Source of the DNA: Chondrus crispus
Lineage: Eukaryota > Rhodophyta > Florideophyceae > Gigartinales > Gigartinaceae
Reading direction: 5' to 3'
DNA: 64,000 nucleotides
Assembly (NCBI RefSeq): GCF_000350225.1
Contig: NW_005178519.1
Location: forward strand, 257,632 to 321,631
Within the stretch, counting starts at the first letter, position 1, and every line of letters starts with the position of its first letter. Under the pieces are notes generated by a model. That model saw only the letters and a program-made list of their open reading frames with translations. It did not search any database and was not told the origin of the DNA. A program made the translations under genes and the position numbers. Positions 22,738 to 33,931 of this stretch are shown here, piece by piece.

Positions 22738-23438
22738 TGTAGCATAAACACCCCCAACGGAGAGGGGTGTATGCTCAGCTCGACGTAGACTCTGTCCGAA
22801 CGGGAAGACGGGGGTGAAGTGGGACACCAGCTAACGGCACCGGGCAGCGGGCCCGGGTAGCGTGGTAGAGCAGGAACGGGGAGGACGCCGGTACGCGCGA
22901 GCGGTTCGACGCCTCGACGCCCCGGCGCGGTACTGGGTAACGATCCAGTACCGACGGGCGGAGGCCGAGCCGGCTCGTGGGCGTACCGCGCGCGTCCTCA
23001 ACCCGCGCTCGATGCCGCTCTAAGGTAGTTAGCGAGCGCTACCTTTGAATAAGCGGAAAGTCGGACCTTGACGGTCCGTGGGTGACAAGTCCCTGCTTGT
23101 CCCTCTCCACCGCCGCCGGTCCGCTCCATATTTAATATACAAAACAATCTATCATAACACTACAGTACCGAGGTACTGTAGTGGGCTACTGTACTGCAGG
23201 TCGGCCTGCACTGTAATACTCTCAGCTATGTCGAGGCTGACAGTACACGTATCACCCGTGGTGCGTGCGCGCTTCGTTCGGGCGTGGTACACGTGTGCAC
23301 GTGTATGCGCGTGTCCGTTGTCCCCGTGGTGTACACGTGGACACGCGCGGTTGTACTGTAGAGCGTCGAGCTCTACCATAGGGGATCCTGTTGTTGAGCC
23401 AATCTAACTAAAAACCCCCCAGGGGGGGTTATACTACA
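22738..23438 (-). mobile_element. Solo family A LTR in B2 integrase
   Basis: 701 bp from TGTAGCATAA to the reversed start TTATACTACA, flanked by target duplication gtccc (22733-22737 and 23439-23443). The empty site, read from B4 and B1, is cggtcccttaac. It is similar over much of its length to the A1 LTR, in reverse. No internal sequence remains, so it formed by LTR-LTR recombination. Three CACGTG hexamers occur at 23290, 23298 and 23334. Confidence 0.93.
23290..23339. promoter_or_regulatory. CACGTG cluster in family A LTR
   Basis: CACGTG occurs at 23290-23295, 23298-23303 and 23334-23339, inside a run of alternating GT/AC. CACGTG is the classic basic helix-loop-helix target. It lies near the LTR's transcription-upstream end, where U3 enhancers would be. 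Binding is inferred only. Confidence 0.3.
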
Positions 23439-25519
23439 GTCCCTTAACGATTGTGTTATCACCACTTGTACAAACTCCGCCGCGGTACGGCATAGAGTTC
23501 CTTCGAGTTCCTCGGTCTCCGTGCTGAACGTTCTCACCTTTCCGGCGTCCATTTCTTCCTTGATGCGGTTGCAGAAGGGGTCGACGGCTTGCTCGCGAAT
23601 GAGCTCCTCCGGAGTGACAGCTTGCAATTGATCGAGGCGCTCAGGGGCGGCCCCCTCTTCAAGAGCGAGGATGTCGTCTAACGCGTCAAAATTGTCCTCG
23701 TCCTCTACTGTTCCCTCGGCCGGTTCGGCCATAAACATGGAATTTCGTCGTCGATTTCGTCGACGGTTTCTCCAGCGGTCCGTAACCTTGACAGGGCATC
23801 AGCTTGGCTGTTAGCCTTGCCCTTCTTGTACTTGATTTCGAAGTCAAATTCCGAGAGGCGTAGCCTCCATCGGATTTATCCCCCGCTGGGGTCGGTTACG
23901 TTCATCAACCACCTCAATGAGGCATGGTCCGTATGCACAATGAAGTGCTCGCCATATAGATATGGTCTTAAAGTCTGTACGGCCCAAATTACCGCTAGAC
24001 ATTCTTTTTTTGAAACGTTTTCTGAAACGGAGTAGTTTCTCTCGGCTGCGGATAACGTTGTTGAAAAGAACCCGATGGGTTTACGTTGCGCATCCAGATG
24101 TGTCTGAAATAATGCAGCGCCGATTTGATAGTCGCTTGCATCGGTGTCTACCGAGTATGGTAGGTTCTTCTTCGGCAGCGCCAACACCGGTGGCGCCAAG
24201 ATAGCGTCCTTGAGCTTATGAAAAGCTTTTTCACACGGTTCGTCGAATCCTTCCAACTGGACCGGTTGTCCCTTCTTCAATAGTTGATTGAGCGGATGCG
24301 CGATTTTCGCAAAATGCGGAACGAATCTGCGGTAGACATTACAAAGTCCGAAGAAGCTCCTGAGTTTGGTCTGCGTTTGAGGGTACCTCACTTGTTCCAA
24401 TGCGGCGGTTTGCGCGGCGTCAACTTCCAATGTACCTGGCCGAACGACATGGCCCAGGTACTTGATCTTTTCGACGAAAAATTCGCACTTGCGAAGCTTG
24501 AGCTTCACACGTGCCTTTTCCAATACAGACAGTATTTCGTCAACGTGGACCACGTGCTCCTCCCAGGATTTGCTGAAGATGATGATATCATCTAGATATA
24601 CCAGACAGCATTTCCAGCGGAACGGAGAGAGCAGGATGTCCATAGCTCCCTGAAACGTCGCTGGCGCAATGGTAAGCCCGAAGGGCATTCTTAAAAAACG
24701 GTAGAGACCTGAGTGACCCGAAAAAGCTGTCTTGTCGCGGTCCGCTTCCGGAATAGGCATTTGCCAATACCCTGAAATCGCGTCCAACGCGGAAAAGACC
24801 TTGGTGTCTCCCAACGAGTCCAAACACTCATCCATGCGCGGCAAAGGGTACGTGTCCTTCACCGTTACCGCGTTTAACCTGCGATAGTCGACACAAAAGC
24901 GCATCGATTCGTCCGGCTTGGGCACTAATAAAACGGGCAACGCCCATTCTGACTGCGCCGGCTCGATGACTCCTGCTTCTAACATCTTCTGTACTTCTGC
25001 GTCCTCGACCTCCCGAGCCTTTGGACCGGCTCGGTAGGGAGCTGGTGCAATTGGCCTTGTATTCGGGGCCAGTTCAATCCGGTGGACGGTGGTGTTGATC
25101 TCACCAAGGGTCCCATCCCACATGCGGGAATATTTCTTTAGCATCCGACGGAATCTTTCGCGCAGCCGGTCCGGCACGTGGCTCAGGTCGAGCTCCTCCA
25201 CGTCCGGCGGGGGATGCTCAATCCGCTGCTCCGGCTTCGTAGTTGCCGTCGCGGAGAGCCCTTTCTCCCGTTCCTCTTGCTGTTCCTCGCGATCTTGTTC
25301 CGACGGTTCATCTTCTCTCGCCCTTAGGCGGCGGGGTAGAATTAGTAAATTTTTCCTCATCCCTTCCTTGAATTCCAAGTACCTCACCAATGGTGGTATT
25401 GCTCTTGAGTACGGCCCTCGGGTGCGGGAGTAGTTCCGCCACCACTTGGCGTTTTTGAACCCTGACAGGGTAATTCCTAAAATTCGCAACAAGCAATCTA
25501 AAAGGTTTGTCAGGCTCAA
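23439..25519 (-). pseudogene. pol: B2 pol: RT, RNase H and integrase N-terminus
   Basis: The frame 25519-23876 carries RT: YRAGPKAREVEDAEVQ, VLLVPKPDESMRFCVDYRRLN, YPLPRMDECLDSLG, MPFGLT and the catalytic VYLDDIIIFSKSW. RNase H follows with YSVDTDASDYQIGAALF, the glutamate in KKECLAVIW, and VHTDHASLRWL. A stop (TAA where intact copies have TTA) ends the frame at 23876, just after NVTDPSG. The same stop and the same four-residue insertion near SVSENVSKKEC occur in B4. The tail to 23439 encodes the acidic linker and integrase start, with frame changes. Confidence 0.9.
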
Positions 25520-26479
25520 CTTGAACTACACCGTTGGTGCTTACCAGTCCGTGCTTTTCGTATAGGGGCCCGTAGGGTTGAACGACGACCAACCCAGTCC
25601 TCTTCGAGGTGCATTCAACCATGCGTTGCGTCCCTGGATCAATGGTCGTGGCTCTTCCCACCTTCACCCTGGGGAAACTCGCTCCCCTTTTGCATCAGTC
25701 TCGCCCTCTCCAGGGACCAAATGCTTCTTCAATTTTCTCGCCGAGAATCGCCTTACGATCGGAACCTCCGAGAAATCCGCCAACTCAACTGTCCTCTTTC
25801 GTGCGTAAATCGCCTCCACGAACCTATAGCAATAGTCAGCCCCTAGAATTAGGGGGACTGCAAGTTTTCCACAAACTATGAATTCGACTGAAGCCACGAA
25901 ACGTCCAAGTCTCACAGGCATTTTGAGTGTACCTAGAGTTCGGAGTGGCCTGTTATTCGCATCGCCGATGTCTTGGGTCGGTCCGAAGAACACAAGAGTC
26001 TCTATTCCTGCGGGAAGCTCGGATCTCCGGATGAGATTAGGTCCCGCACCGGTGTCCAACACGGACAGTACACGGCTCATCAATCCGATCGTTGGTCCAA
26101 TGTCCGCGAAGACTTTGTAGTTTTTCCTCGCAAGGACCGAAATCTTCTTGGGACATTCTCCGCTCTTGACCCTGTACCAGGGGCGTCGGACTTGCTCCAG
26201 CGGATCGTCCTTGCCTCTTCGCAGAATCTTCTTGACCCCAATGGGTCCTTTCGAGTGATCGATGCTTCCAACTGTCTCCTCATCGTCGACTGCCTCCTTC
26301 GCTAAAAGCGGGGAACGGAACTGGGTCCCGGACATGGTTCGCCGGACACATGTCTCTCCTTTCGAATTTTTGGAGATTCCCCCCTTAGTTTTCCTGTCGC
26401 TGCGGATTTCTTCTCCAGTCCGACGACGGCCCCGCGGCCGGCCTTCCTGATGTCCGGTTCGAACCTTCGGCGGAGGCAC
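25308..26479 (-). pseudogene. pro: B2 protease and linker to RT
   Basis: Retropepsin-like segment with intact L-D-T-G-A-G-P-N-L and the strand VPLILGADY about 80 residues later. A one-base deletion near 25665 shifts the frame (after ERVSPG), and another small deletion near 25310 shifts it again before RT. The start lies in the -1 frame relative to gag, overlapping the gag end at 26385-26479. Cleavage of Gag-Pol inside the particle is its expected role. Confidence 0.85.
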
Positions 26480-28668
26480 TCGGTGTGCTCGCCGCCTGCA
26501 ATTCGAACCATTGTTTTACTTTCAGGTAACTTGTCGACGGAATTCCCAACCTCTCCATCGGGGAGAGCATCTCGTAGTTCTTCAGAACTCGGTGCATCTC
26601 TCGGAACGAGAGCAAACACGTAGGCGCTCCGTGCCCCTTCTCGTAGCAATGGTAGCATACGAGGCCACGCTTCTTCTGAGGGTACGGCGACCTTGGCGGT
26701 CCTCGGGCCGTCGGCCGGCCCGTCCAGCCCGGTCTTCTGAAGGCCGTACCTTTGTCTTTCATCGGAATTCTTGGCGCTGGCGTGTGTCCGCACCCTCGAA
26801 ACGCTAACACGAGATCCGCGGCCTCTGTATACGAGTACGTCGTATACGTGGGCGTCTGTAGCGTAGACATCCCACTAGTTCCGTGCTCCTCGTCTCCATA
26901 TTTCTCGGAGGGGCCATAAAAATCGCCCTCGGCGACCAGGGCTCCTGCGTATCCATTTTCTTCCTGATCAACCGTACTAGGTCCTCCGGACGCAGACAGT
27001 GAGTCGGCCAAGTGGACAGCGCCGCCGGTTTTTCGCGTGGGGTGCGAAGGCTTCTGCTTCCCCCCGTCCTTAGCGTCGCTGGAGCTTGGATGGTGACTCT
27101 CCTAGTCTTCCTCTCCTTGGCGCGGCTCGCCGAGCCATGCGCCTTCGCGTAATTAACTAGTCTCAAAAACGAAACGTCCCAATTGTCTTGTCGGTATTGA
27201 GATACCATCGGCTTGATACTCGAATCGAGTCCTTCAATAAACATTGTCATCTGTTCTTCCATCGAATATACGTTTCCACATTGATTGCTCGGGTCCGTCA
27301 GACGGATATAAAATTCCCTCTCGTCTTCAGACGGTAACTGCTGCACTTCCCTTAAAGCGAGTACGACTTGGCGGATGGACTCATCGGTGGCGAAGCTTCG
27401 CAATAGCCACTGTACGGCCTCCGGCCAGACGGATATTTTCCCATGGTGGGACCCCGCCGTTTGTGACACCGAAGTATACTGTCTCAGGGCGATTCCGCTG
27501 AGGAACTCCGGTAGCAAGCGGATCGCTTGGCCTTCGTTCATCTCCTGGGTGTCGAATTCTTGGACGATTTTAGCTAAAAAATCTAGAACTAATGTGCCAT
27601 CGTCTTCTGTGAAGGAATTGTCTCTCTTCACCTTTGGTGGTATGTCTCTTCTGATCTTTCGCACGGCGGTCCGTCGCTTGCCCGAAAAACGTGTCTGCGG
27701 GTTCCGCAGGCGGTACGTCCTGTACGAAAGCAACTTCTTGAAGAGGTGGTTGGTCGGATTTAATTCCTCCAACTCCTCCCATCGCGGTCCGCGCCGCGTC
27801 GCGATGTCTTCTGGCTCCACTTCTTGGTCTCTCCGCGAGGCGGACGAATGACTCCGCCTCTTTTGGAGTTCTTCTTATTCGACGAAATTCCATTTCCGTC
27901 TGTCGATCTTCGGTCAGAATTTCTTGAATGGTTCGACGAGCCGTCGTCACCATTTTCTTCTGAAACATTCGACTCCGAATTTGAGTCGCAATTTTCGCGG
28001 TCGTCACTACAGTGACTTTTCTTCTTCTTTCGGCCCTTGGTCGACTTGGGGTTCTTCTACTTGGAATCCCGGGTTCGGACTGACTTGTCCTTGTTCGTTG
28101 GACTGTCGACTTCTTCTCCGTCGGAGAGCGATGGCGCGTCCAAACTTGGTTCGGCCCGGCCCGCAGCTTGCTCAAGGTCCTTGAGTCGCCGCGAAGCGCG
28201 GTAGAACCGGTCGTCGATGCTGTCCCTTGTCTTGGCCAGCGTTTCCAGGGCCTTATTCGCGTCTCGCCGCGCTTCTTTCGCGGCGAGCTTTAGCGAATCC
28301 AGCACTTTCGGATCTCGGCCCGAGGACGCATCGGTGCCTAAATTCTCAACGAGAACCACACGGGCTGTCAGCTCTTCAAGCGCAGCGTGAAACTCGGATT
28401 TTAGCAACTCCTGTTGCTTCTGAAAAATACCCAGAAGTTCGTCGAGCTTGTTCTCCGTCTCCTGACGAATCTCCTCGCTCAATTTTTCGAACTTCTCTTC
28501 CAGGCCGTTTTTCTCAACGGCCGTCCCCGAAAGGGACGCTTCTGCAACTGGGTCAGTAGCCGAATTTCCTTGGCTTCGCGTACGAGGTCCTCGCGGAACC
28601 CTCGACTCTTGCGCTGATCCAGCCCTTCTGACCCCAGGACCGACGTCCTTCGGTTGGCTTGATGCCAT
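26385..28668 (-). pseudogene. gag: B2 gag, with two frameshifts
   Basis: ATG at 28668 (MASSQPKDVGPG), about 100 nt after the PBS. The first 203 codons hold a long coiled coil (GLEEKFEKLSEEIRQETENK and after). The frame then shifts near 28060 and resumes at about 27820 with the capsid: RGPRWEELEELNPTNHLFKKLL, FLAKIVQEFDTQEMNEGQAIRLL and TMFIEGLDSSIKPMVSQY. Another shift near 27000 leads to the knuckle C-x2-C-x4-H-x4-C (CYHCYEKGHGAPTC) and the stop at 26385 (RRNPQRQEN). Gag stops and pol reads on in the -1 frame, as in B1 and B3. Confidence 0.88.
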
Positions 28669-28766
28669 GGTCCGCTCTTAATAAACAAGACCTATCGAAC
28701 TAATGTACCTATTTCCAACTTCCGCATTCAGTTCCAGATTCTAGGTCGGGCTTTGTAGTTTCCAGA

Positions 28767-28784
28767 TTCTAGGTCGGGAGACCA
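28767..28784 (-). other. Primer-binding site of B2
   Basis: Reverse complement TGGTCTCCCGACCTAGAA, 4 nt inside the 5' LTR. Complementarity to a tRNA 3' end could extend two more bases (GATTCTAGG...). A second partial copy (ttctaggtcggg), here at about 28738-28749, lies just downstream in the leader. Confidence 0.82.
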
Positions 28785-28788
28785 CTTA

Positions 28789-29913
28789 TGTAGTGCAATG
28801 TGCCTGTCAGGCTGGAACCAAGGTCCAACGGTCCAGCGACAACACAACCAACAAACAACAACCAACAAGAGTTGCCGACGGCACAGCCCTACGGAGTGTC
28901 CGATTCTCCCTTTCCCTTTAAGTGGGTTTGCGGCCCACAGTTGCTCAAGTCCCTGATAGGGGGGGCAAAAGGAAGAGGCCCGCTCGGGGACGAATGTTGG
29001 TAGAGTCTTGTACAAGCAGTTTCTCGGCGAGTTCGGGGCGGTAATTAGAAAGCCGGGCCCGATGGGTCGTAAATCTAATGCTCGCGGAGCACCTGTTACA
29101 CCTTATACCCTTGATAAGGTCTTCGACGGAGGCGTCGCAACGCGGCTGGTCGGGAATTAGCAAACACGTAGCAGCGCTACACCTCCGTACTGCCCGATGG
29201 CAAAGTATCGACACCGGAACGGTCGCAACCTGTATCCGATGGAACCAACACTGTCCGGTATTCACTTCAGGACCTTCGAGGGAAACGTCGTTGCAACAGC
29301 TTCCGTCGGTGAACGTAAACAAGTAGCACCGCTACACCCACGTGTCGCCCGATGGCTAAGACACCTACACCGGTCCGGTTGCAACCAAAGCCGATGGCAC
29401 CAACAACAAACAAAAGAACCAACACAAGAGCCCGATGACTCCAGTCGTCACAATGCGGATCGCAATCAGGCAATGTGGAACCAACACAAGATAAGGGAAT
29501 AGAAATAGAGATAGAAATAGAAAAGGATAGGTGAAATAAAGGAAAAGGAAAGGGAACCCCCGAGCGCAAAAGATAACGTAATCTGTGGTCAAAGGGAGCG
29601 TCTTGGGAAAGACGGACTTCGACCAAGGCGATATTCAACTCTGGCAACTCGGGTTACCTTTACTGACTTGGTGGTCGGAGGGCTAAGGTATATATCGCCC
29701 CGCCGGAGCCTCTACAGTAGCTCGCGGCGCTAGATCCTAAATCTAATGTAGTGTCAGCAAAATTAATGACAACTAATTAACTAAATAAAATAAAATAATT
29801 AAAAATTAAAACTGGGCAATTATTCACACGTGTGTCCCCCAACCCGGACTACTTTTCATATCCAAATATTTTCCTTTCTTTTCACCCCCCTTTTCAGGTG
29901 CGTATTGCACTAC
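28789..29913 (-). mobile_element. 5' LTR of B2 (last base at 58667)
   Basis: Same subtype and length as 19637-20762. It ends ...attgcactac at 29913; the missing final a is at 58667, after B3. The last five bases, actac (29909-29913), are the target duplicated by B3. Overlapping open frames inside it come from internal repeats and recur in other LTRs; they are not genes. Confidence 0.92.
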
Positions 29914-30104
29914 TGTAGTGCAATAAGCGGCTGCACAGGGGGGTGAGAAGAAATGGAAATGATGGGGTGTGACAAGCAAAAGTGGAAATTATTTCACTTT
30001 ATTATGTTAACTATTAATTTTAATTAGTTGCATATTAGTTATTTAACATTAGATTAGATCTAGGATCTAGCGCCGCGAGCTACTGTAGAGGCTCCGGCGG
30101 GGCG

Positions 30105-30113
30105 ATATATACC
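30105..30113. promoter_or_regulatory. Conserved TATA-like site in family B LTR
   Basis: atatatacc follows ggcggggcg and precedes a pyrimidine-rich agccctctgac block. The same context is found at 42951-42959 and 57831-57839, and reversed in the B0, B2 and B4 LTRs. The ATATAT core is self-complementary, so it could serve either strand; that would suit the antisense ORF X beside the 3' LTR. Activity is inferred. Confidence 0.4.
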
Positions 30114-30314
30114 TTAGCCCTCTGACCACCAAGTCAGTAAAGGTAACCCGAGTTGCCAGAGTCTGATATCGCCTTGGTCGAAGTCCGTCTTCTACAAGAC
30201 ATTTCCTTTAACTACAGATTACTTTATCCTCTATCGCTCGGGGGTTCCCTTTTCTCTTTCCTTTATTTCCCTATCCCTTTCTATCCCTAATTCTACCTAT
30301 TTTTCCCTTATCTT

Positions 30315-30620
30315 GTGTTGGTGCCATCGGCCTCGGTTGCGACCGAATCGGTGTAGTTGTTTCGAGCCATCGGGCGACACAGTTGACGTAGCGCTGCTAC
30401 TGTGACCCATTTTCCGATGGAGACTGTTGCAACGACGTCTCCCTCGAAGGGCTCCGTCGTAGTACGAGCCAGTGTTGATACCATCGGTGTCGGTTGCGAC
30501 CGAACCGGTGTAGGTGTTTCGAGCCATCGGGCGGCACGGTTGACGTAGCCCTGCTACTTTCATTTCATCCCGTCGGGCTGCGTTGCGACGCCCCCGTCGA
30601 AGGCCTCGTCGCGTCACAAG
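30315..30620. repeat. 157-bp tandem repeats within the B3 LTR
   Basis: The unit starting gtgttg at 30315 restarts at 30472 and runs about 1.9 times. Each unit carries catcgg...ggttgcgaccgaa, then an imperfect palindrome gtagcgctgctac. Related units occur in the other LTRs in varying number, which partly explains LTR lengths from 965 to 1,126 bp. Confidence 0.7.
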
Positions 30621-30939
30621 GTGTCGAAGAAGCTCAACGAGCATTGGCCTTACAACCCAGTGGAACCGGGGTACCTACGTACGCGCCCCACCCCACACTC
30701 GTCGAGCAGATCTCTTCGCAAGTCTCTACCACACCGATCCCGGGCCGGGCTGTTTCTCTGTGCCCCTTTTATCAGGGATCTGAGCTACTACGAGGTGCAA
30801 GCTCGTTTAAACGGAGAAGGGAGAGTCGGACACTCCGTAGCGCTGTGCCATCTGCAGTTCTTTTTTTTGGTGCTGTTGTTGTTTTTGCTGAACCATCGGA
30901 CCGCGGTCTCTGCCCGACAGGCGCATTGCACTACAAAAT

Positions 30940-30957
30940 TGGTCTCCTGACCTAGAA
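30940..30957 (+). other. Primer-binding site of B3
   Basis: TGGTCTCCTGACCTAGAA, 4 nt inside the LTR, with one difference (CCTG for CCCG) from the block in A1, B2 and B4. A second similar string (ggagacccgacctagaaa) follows at about 30969-30986. Confidence 0.8.
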
Positions 30958-31104
30958 TTTTGCGTACTGGAGACCCGACCTAGAAACTGCGTAAGCTGAA
31001 AAGGACTACAGGAGTTTTCTCTGCGACGTAAGTTTATTCAGGTGCTGTAGCGATTTCTATTTTTTTGCTTTGTGTTAAGTTAGATTCTTTTTTTGAAACG
31101 AACC

Positions 31105-31652
31105 ATGTGGACCAGCGCACCCGGGGACGTCGGTCCCGGGGCGAGCAGAGTCGCATCGGCAAGGGCGTCGAGGATCCCGCGAGGTCCTCGCACCCGAAGC
31201 CAGGCCAATACGGCCACGGATCCCGAAGGTCAAGAATTCCCGACGGGGATTGAAGCCGACAAGGATAATCTATCCTACAGGTTCGAGAAGATGGGCGAGG
31301 AAATTCGCCGAGAGATGACGAAAAATCTCGACGCTGAATTAGCCCTCGTCTGGAAGCAACTGGAGTTGCAAGCATCCGAGTTCCACGCCGTTTTAGGAGA
31401 ACTATCGGCTCGAGTGGATCTCGTCGAGAAGGAGTGAGGTGAGGCAACCGACGGTCTGGAGCCGGAGGTCCTAGCTTCGTTGAAAAGTTCAGTCAAAGAC
31501 GCAAGGCGCGACGCGAATCAAGCTTTGGAGTCGTTGGGGAAATTTAGAAGCAGTATCGACGACAAGTTTGACCGCGCCGCTCATCGCCTCAAAGACCTCG
31601 AACAGGTCCCCGGGCAAGAGCCGCTCCCAACGGGTCGAGAAGGCGACCGTCG
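31105..31652 (+). pseudogene. gag: B3 gag, N-terminal part (before B4)
   Basis: ATG at 31105 (MWTSAPGDVGPGASR). A coiled-coil region runs through YRFEKMGEEIRREMTKNLD and LSARVDLVEKE. A TGA at 31435-31437 replaces the Arg codon CGA found in B4. The frame goes on through SSIDDKFDRAAHRLKDLEQV to GREGDR, where B4 begins at 31653. It resumes at 46073 after the duplicated cgtcg. Confidence 0.85.
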
Positions 31653-32647
31653 TGTAGTGCGATGTGCCTGGCAGGCCGCGAACACAGTCCGACGGTCAAA
31701 CAAAAAGACGAAAAACAACAGCAACAACAACAACTGCCGATGGCACGCGCTACGTAGCTCAACTCCGACGGGGGGGGGGGTAAGGAAAGATGCCCGGCCC
31801 GGGAGGAAAATGGTGGTAGAGACTTGTGAAGACTTGAGTGCTCGGCGAGTGCGGGTTGGGCTTGTCTACGAGAAATGTAACCGCGGTTCGCTGGGTTGTA
31901 AGGCCAATGCTCGACAAGCGTCTTCAGCACCTTGGGTATAATTCAAGGTCTTCGACGGGGGCTTGCTCAGCACTACCCGACGGGATCGTAATTGTGTAGC
32001 AGCGCTACTACTGACGTGTTGCCCGATGGCTAAAACACCCTCACCAGAGTGATCGCAATCGCGGTAGGTGGTACCAACTCTGTCTTATACAGTAAGACCT
32101 TCGACGGAGGCTTCGCTACAACAGCCTTCCTACGGAACTTGAAACAGTAGCAGCGCTACACAACGTGTTGCCCGATGGCTAAAACACCTACACCGGATCG
32201 GTCGCAACCGACTCCAATGAAACCAACACAATTAAGGGAAAGATAGAAATAGAAGTACAGGAATGAATAGGGAAATGAAGGAAAAAAAGGAAGGGAACCC
32301 CCGAGCGCAAAGGATGCCGTAGGCTTAGGTAAAAGGGAGCGTCTTGGTAGAGACGGACTTCGACCAAGGCGACATTCAACTCTGGCAACTCGGGTTACCT
32401 TTACTGACTTGGTCGTCAGAGGGCTAAGGTATATATCGCCCCGCCGGAGCCGCTACAGCAGCTCTCGGCGCTAGATCCTAGATCTAATCTAATGTCAGCA
32501 AAATTAATGCCAACTAATTAAAATAAAATAATTAAAAATTAAAACTGTGCAATTATTCACACGTGTGTCCCCCAACCCGGACTACTTTTCATATCCAAAT
32601 ATTTTCCTTTCGTTTCACCCCCCTTTTCAGATGCGTATTGCACTACA
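31653..32647 (-). mobile_element. 3' LTR of B4
   Basis: 995 bp. It differs from its partner (45033-46072) mainly by a 45-bp deletion near 31756, the segment from gagcgttcgag to ttgccgcccacg, plus about a dozen small changes by eye. Target duplication cgtcg at 31648-31652. The polypurine tract complement tatcccgctt at 32648 has one pyrimidine change on the sense strand. Confidence 0.93.
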
Positions 32648-32770
32648 TATCCCGCTTCCGAGCGCTCTTGTACGCCACTCCGCCATCGTATAATCTCCTC
32701 GCCGTTTCTCTCATAACCCTACACCACGGCATCCGGTATCCGGTGAAAGTGCAAGAGCAAGACGGGCCCC

Positions 32771-33931
32771 ATGTTTCCTTCATCCCCAAGCCACTCGAGT
32801 GGTAGTACCAAACGCAAGCGTCTCGGCGTGGGTCTTTGTTCCACTTCCCACGACCCTCCAAGTCTTCCTTCCATCCCTCGATTGTCCCCTGATTCCCAGC
32901 ATGCCGGCCCTGTTGCCCACATCGATTCCGGTCCTGACACTCCGTCCTCGCGTCGATATCCTGCTGCGTCGGAGCTCCACGATAAGGCCATGCGCCTTAA
33001 TCCTGGGCTCTTTGCTTTCGCTAAATGGTTCTCAGTGATCGGTGTATGCGCCTTCGATGACATTGCTTACTCGTTCGCCGATGGAGCCGGTATGCTTCCA
33101 GGACAAATCCCCCTTCAAGCTATTCGGTCTCACGATTGGTTGGCTCGCATCGCCATTCCTTCCTCCATTCTGTGTCACACTCCTCCTCGTGGTCGTACAG
33201 TGTTATCGACCCGCTTCATGACCGCTGTGTGTGACAGGCTTGAGCTGCCATTGCCGCAGGATCTCATTCCTGAGGAATTGGGTTGTGACACGTGGCAATT
33301 TCGCACCGAGGGCGAGCGGTCTTACCTCGACAACATGCTGGCCTGGACCTCCGATAACCCTCCTCGTGAAGCTAACCGCCTTTGGTTCAACCAACGAACC
33401 GTCTCGGGCGACGCTATGATGTGGACCAACGCCATAGTTCCGGCCAATTTCCGACTTATCAAGCGGGGTACCATCGCCTTCTTCCAGCATACAGTGCGCT
33501 TCGAACGCCGTATTCGGTCGGACACGGGTTATTTTGTGGCCTACCAGATGTTGGAGGCGCGCGAAATCTCGAGGTCCCATTACGCGAATCGGTACCAGCG
33601 TATTCCGTCGTGGTGGAGCCAATTTGAGGTCTGCCAAGGCTTCTGGGCTGAACTCGGCCCCGTGTACACGTATTACGGAAGGTATTTACGTGACCCTCGA
33701 CACGGCCTTTGGGTAGTCTTCCTCACAGAGTGGTGTACCAAAGTGGCAGTGACCCTACTGTGGGAGACCTACGACTGTTGGAGGTTGTGGTACTTGCCTC
33801 CCCAGCTCATCAGCCTTATGCAACGCCTCGATTATTCGATTCCCCTGGGCGGCGCTGATGCAGACACCGAACTGGATCTCGCTGGAGCCGTGCTCTCTGC
33901 AGTGAAAACTCATATATACGCGATCCTCTGA
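32771..33931 (+). CDS. ORF X copy in B4 (undamaged N-terminal two thirds)
   Basis: 386 codons, ATG at 32771 (MFPSSPSHSSGSTKRKR), 124 bp from the LTR. About 370 residues are collinear with the B2 copy. A basic, Ser-rich N-terminus (possible nuclear signal KRKR) leads to a Trp/Tyr/Phe-rich core: KWFSVIGVCAFDD, FADGAGMLPGQIPLQAIRS, CDTWQFRTEGERSYLDNML, RIPSWWSQFEVCQGFWAE and YDCWRLWYLPPQL. It breaks after D-A-D-T-E-L and adds 17 unrelated residues. The C-terminal third seen in B1 and B3 is absent. I recognise no domain. WETYDCW and neighbouring segments are hydrophobic but not clear membrane helices. Confidence 0.8.
   Translation: MFPSSPSHSSGSTKRKRLGVGLCSTSHDPPSLPSIPRLSPDSQHAGPVAHIDSGPDTPSSRRYPAASELHDKAMRLNPGLFAFAKWFSVIGVCAFDDIAYSFADGAGMLPGQIPLQAIRSHDWLARIAIPSSILCHTPPRGRTVLSTRFMTAVCDRLELPLPQDLIPEELGCDTWQFRTEGERSYLDNMLAWTSDNPPREANRLWFNQRTVSGDAMMWTNAIVPANFRLIKRGTIAFFQHTVRFERRIRSDTGYFVAYQMLEAREISRSHYANRYQRIPSWWSQFEVCQGFWAELGPVYTYYGRYLRDPRHGLWVVFLTEWCTKVAVTLLWETYDCWRLWYLPPQLISLMQRLDYSIPLGGADADTELDLAGAVLSAVKTHIYAIL

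Larger units (their letters stand above)
29914..30935 (+). mobile_element. 5' LTR of B3
   Basis: 1,022 bp, exactly the length of its partner 57640-58661, and both begin with the variant ...aataagcggctgcacagg. A TATA-like atatatacc at 30105-30113 lies in a block conserved in all family B LTRs. Two tandem units of 157 bp occupy about 30315-30620. Confidence 0.93.

Noticed and set aside
22738..23438. Regulatory or host DNA inside B2 integrase
   Set aside because: The gtccc duplication and similarity to 5461-6076 identify it as a solo family A LTR.
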